Shown: piece by piece, positions 5,987 through 7,417 of the stretch
How positions within the stretch are numbered: position 1 is the first letter of the stretch
Layout of the letters: each line of letters starts with the position of its first letter
Source of the DNA: Candidatus Fermentibacterota bacterium
Lineage (GTDB): Bacteria; JAFGKV01
Length of the DNA: 7,417 nt
Direction: 5' to 3'
Assembly (NCBI GenBank): GCA_030620115.1
Contig: JAUXFG010000175.1
Coordinates: 1-7,417 of the forward strand
The notes under the pieces: model-generated
What the model saw: only the letters and a program-made list of their open reading frames with translations
The model's database searches: none
What the model was told of the DNA's origin: nothing
Position numbers and translations under genes: made by a program

Positions 5987-6913
5987 CTAGTTGGTCTGTT
6001 GCTCGATTCTTACGATAGTCAAGTATACAATGAGGAGTTGGGTTATATCTCTTGCATAGGAAATGAACCCTTCCCAGCTCAAGACGGCTTCCGCCTTCAC
6101 AGGGACGAAGATGCTGTCCCCGGCATAGATCTCAGGATTCGAATTAATGTCTCCCTTTTTGAAGAATTTATTCACATCCACCGATCTGCGGATTGCCTCC
6201 CCGGAAGCACTCGAGACGATCCAGACTTGATTCTTTCTGGCACTCGGCACAAAACCGCCTGCTTTGGTGATAACATCGAGCAATCTGACATTCTCGAAGA
6301 TGTAGTAAAATCCCGGAGTCGCCACGCCGCCCATGATATTGACCCGGTTCCCTTTGGCAGTGCCCGGCACAATGATCTTATCATTGTCCCGCAATTGGTA
6401 GAGAAGGTTCGGATCTCCTGTGGCCATGAATTCCTGGAGGTTTACGATCTGCGTCCTGATGTTCCCCTCGACCTCGCGGACGATCTTGATCCCATCCAGG
6501 CGCGCCATCTCTGTACCACCACCGGCCTTCTTGATGGCTTCCTGCACGCTTGATTTGGTCGAAAGCTGTATGACTCCCGGATTATTCACCTGGCCGAGCA
6601 CGCTGATCTCGATGAGATATGTTTCAGGGATGCTCACAAATACCACAGGCCGAGAGATCACCGTGACCAGCTTATAGGTAATCGCGTCCTGGAGACTACC
6701 GATGGAGATCCCCGTCACCGGCGTATTTTGCATATAGGGATAATCGATCATGCCCCTGGAATTGACGGTCACCACTTTGCTGAATTCCTCGTGACCCGTC
6801 ACTCGAATCGCCAGCACATCACCAGGCTCGATAGACATTTCGCTTGCAGACCCAATCGCGGTCATCAGTGACAGGGTAAGAACGAACCCACATAAAACTG
6901 ACGAGAATTTCAC
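5987..6913 (-). CDS. Wza-like periplasmic/outer-membrane polysaccharide export protein with SLBB domains
   Basis: A 308-residue export protein from the chosen start. Residues 1-23 (MKFSSVLCGFVLTLSLMTAIGSA) form a signal peptide with a likely signal peptidase I site after GSA. The poly-export domain begins IEPGDVLAIRVTGHEEFS (28-45) and includes SRGMIDYPYM. Two SLBB-type beta-grasp domains follow, at about 101-180 (starting ISVLGQVNNPGVIQL) and about 185-265 (NIMGGVATPGFYYI). The C-terminal stretch SYARDITQLLIVYLTIVRI can form the membrane-crossing helix of Wza-type channels. It should provide the periplasmic and outer-membrane part of the export route for the polymer handled by the Wzc-like protein. 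GTG at 6913 is preferred because GGAGG (6922-6926) lies 8 nt upstream and the signal peptide then starts normally; a GTG at 6928 would add five residues and overlap that Shine-Dalgarno. Confidence 0.93.
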   Translation of the reverse strand: MKFSSVLCGFVLTLSLMTAIGSASEMSIEPGDVLAIRVTGHEEFSKVVTVNSRGMIDYPYMQNTPVTGISIGSLQDAITYKLVTVISRPVVFVSIPETYLIEISVLGQVNNPGVIQLSTKSSVQEAIKKAGGGTEMARLDGIKIVREVEGNIRTQIVNLQEFMATGDPNLLYQLRDNDKIIVPGTAKGNRVNIMGGVATPGFYYIFENVRLLDVITKAGGFVPSARKNQVWIVSSASGEAIRRSVDVNKFFKKGDINSNPEIYAGDSIFVPVKAEAVLSWEGFISYARDITQLLIVYLTIVRIEQQTN

Positions 6914-6921
6914 GCCGCAGA

Positions 6922-6926
6922 CCTCC
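6922..6926 (-). promoter_or_regulatory. Strong ribosome binding site that decides the wza start
   Basis: GGAGG on the minus strand, 8 nt before the GTG at 6913. It makes that codon the start rather than the in-frame GTG at 6928, which lies partly inside the site itself. Confidence 0.7.
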
Positions 6927-6936
6927 ACAAACCCGA

Positions 6937-6953
6937 GTCTCCCCTTTGGGGAC
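6937..6953 (-). other. Small hairpin in the wza 5' untranslated region
   Basis: On the minus strand, TCCCC-AAA-GGGGA (6952-6940) is a perfect 5-bp stem that can be extended with GTC/GAC across a bulge. It sits 10 nt upstream of the Shine-Dalgarno and could affect ribosome access. I could not match it to a known riboswitch. Confidence 0.3.
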
Positions 6954-7028
6954 CGCTTGATTGCAAGAAACGGCTTATCCCCGCCGGGAAGCGAGGCGGC
7001 CGCAAATCGTCGAAAAAAAGATTGAGCG

Positions 7029-7056
7029 AAGATACCGCCAGACTATGTGGTGTCAA
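7029..7056 (-). promoter_or_regulatory. Candidate sigma-70 promoter for the operon
   Basis: On the minus strand TTGACA (7056-7051) is followed after 16 nt by TATCTT (7034-7029). The -35 box is perfect and the -10 matches 4 of 6 consensus bases. Transcription would begin near 7022, leaving a leader of about 110 nt before the wza start. This is the best promoter-like pair in the window; it is a prediction only. Confidence 0.5.
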
Positions 7057-7173
7057 CGCTTTCCTGTATCAGCCTGTATCAGAATGAACACCGAGCATGG
7101 CCTCGTCTCTTGGAATCAGCCAATCCGATAATTCCTCTCCCCTGCTTCGCCCGTTCCTCACCTCATCAGTCGT

Positions 7174-7189
7174 CCCTATTCCCCTATTC
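7174..7189. repeat. Tandem duplicate of CCCTATTC
   Basis: Two perfect adjacent copies of CCCTATTC (7174-7181 and 7182-7189) inside a longer stretch of degenerate ATTCC-like strings. It is probably a remnant of low-complexity intergenic repeat sequence. Confidence 0.5.
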
Positions 7190-7207
7190 CTCTTCCCATT
7201 CGACGTT

Positions 7208-7223
7208 TCCGCCAGCTGGCGGA
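7208..7223. repeat. Perfect 16-bp palindrome
   Basis: TCCGCCAGCTGGCGGA is its own reverse complement. It lies about 150 bp upstream of the candidate promoter. It may be a dispersed intergenic palindrome or a dimeric regulator site; being embedded in repeat-like sequence favours the former. Confidence 0.6.
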
Positions 7224-7270
7224 TTCGATGTTCATTCCCACATTCCAGCATTCAGCTTCCCTCCTCCCCC

Positions 7271-7370
7271 AGATTCTTCAGTCGCTCCGCTCCCTCAGAA
7301 TGACGCGCATTCATGCATCCAACGTCAAGCACCCCTGTCATTCTGAGCGACTGCAAGAAGCGAAGAATCT
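7271..7370. repeat. Inverted pair of dispersed TCATTCTGAG / GAAGAATCT repeats
   Basis: The left arm (7271-7304) and the right arm (7337-7370) are reverse-complementary in three blocks: AGATTCTTC, AGTCGCT and CAGAATGAC. Each arm carries about nine extra bases, but in a different gap between blocks. The arms are separated by 32 bp, so a large cruciform or RNA hairpin is possible. Repeats of this general sequence are common in intergenic DNA of many environmental bacteria. Confidence 0.7.
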
Positions 7371-7417
7371 CTCCTTGCTCCTCGTTCCGTCATCTGCACG
7401 CTCTCTTCTCCCCATTC

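Larger units (their letters stand above)
6954..7417. other. Non-coding leader region upstream of the operon
   Basis: No gene is supported. Nearest wza are the candidate promoter (7029-7056) and a 7-T tract on the minus strand shortly after it. Farther out the plus strand is strongly pyrimidine-rich (about 7130-7300) with many TTCC/ATTCC strings. Within it are a direct tandem 8-mer (7174-7189), a 16-bp palindrome (7208-7223) and an inverted pair of dispersed repeats (7271-7370). Short frames here look like non-coding sequence. Confidence 0.6.

Noticed and set aside
5885-6553. Plus-strand open frame of 222 codons opposite the wza-like gene
   Set aside because: It is the antisense shadow of a clear SLBB-domain protein; no domain or ribosome site supports it.
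7069-7346. Small open frames in the leader region
   Set aside because: They are composed of low-complexity and repeat sequence and lack convincing ribosome sites or protein-like composition.
1127-7370. CRISPR array or tRNA/rRNA genes
   Set aside because: The repeats are two distant hairpin elements without regular spacers, and no cloverleaf or rRNA-like sequence was seen.

Overview
The window is a stretch of bacterial chromosome of moderate GC content. All five recognisable genes lie on the minus strand, so transcription runs from about 7050 down to 1. The content is the front of an exopolysaccharide/capsule biosynthesis and export operon of the Wza/Wzc-dependent type. The architecture (periplasmic export protein plus fused chain-length regulator/tyrosine autokinase) points to a Gram-negative (diderm) bacterium. 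Dispersed hairpin-rich repeats of several kinds suggest an environmental lineage with a repeat-laden genome. The phylum cannot be fixed from the sequence alone.

Layout, in the direction of transcription. 7417-6914: a non-coding leader of about 500 bp with an inverted pair of dispersed 'TCATTCTGAG...GAAGAATCT'-type repeats, a perfect 16-bp palindrome, a plausible sigma-70 promoter (TTGACA-16-TATCTT) and a strong Shine-Dalgarno. 6913-5987: Wza-like outer-membrane polysaccharide export protein with SLBB domains. 5986-5546: a 441-bp gap with two hairpins and one copy (R2) of a composite repeat. 5545-3347: Wzc-like chain-length determinant/BY-kinase with a tyrosine-rich tail. 3350-2433: family-2 membrane-associated glycosyltransferase, overlapping wzc by ATGA. 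2442-1318: NAD-dependent sugar-nucleotide epimerase, overlapping the glycosyltransferase by 10 bp. 1320-1127: a second copy (R1) of the composite repeat, wedged exactly between the epimerase and the next gene. 1272-1: a GT-B (GT4-type) glycosyltransferase that runs off the window.

How the genes fit together: the epimerase supplies a nucleotide sugar, GT2 and GT4 build the lipid-linked repeat unit, and the Wzc-like kinase with the Wza-like protein forms the export route and controls chain length. No flippase, polymerase or Wzb phosphatase is in the window; they may lie downstream of position 1.

The least ordinary part is the repeat. R1 and R2 are about 190-bp elements in the same orientation. 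They share an ungapped 80-nt left half and about 18-nt imperfect terminal inverted repeats, but their middles differ and contain a hairpin/CTGCAG module that is flipped between copies. In R1 the element's terminal TAG is the stop codon of the epimerase, and the rest of the element is open in the same frame straight into the GT4 gene. GT4 has no ordinary start codon at its expected N-terminus, so the element appears to supply its ribosome binding site and start codon, adding about 50 residues.
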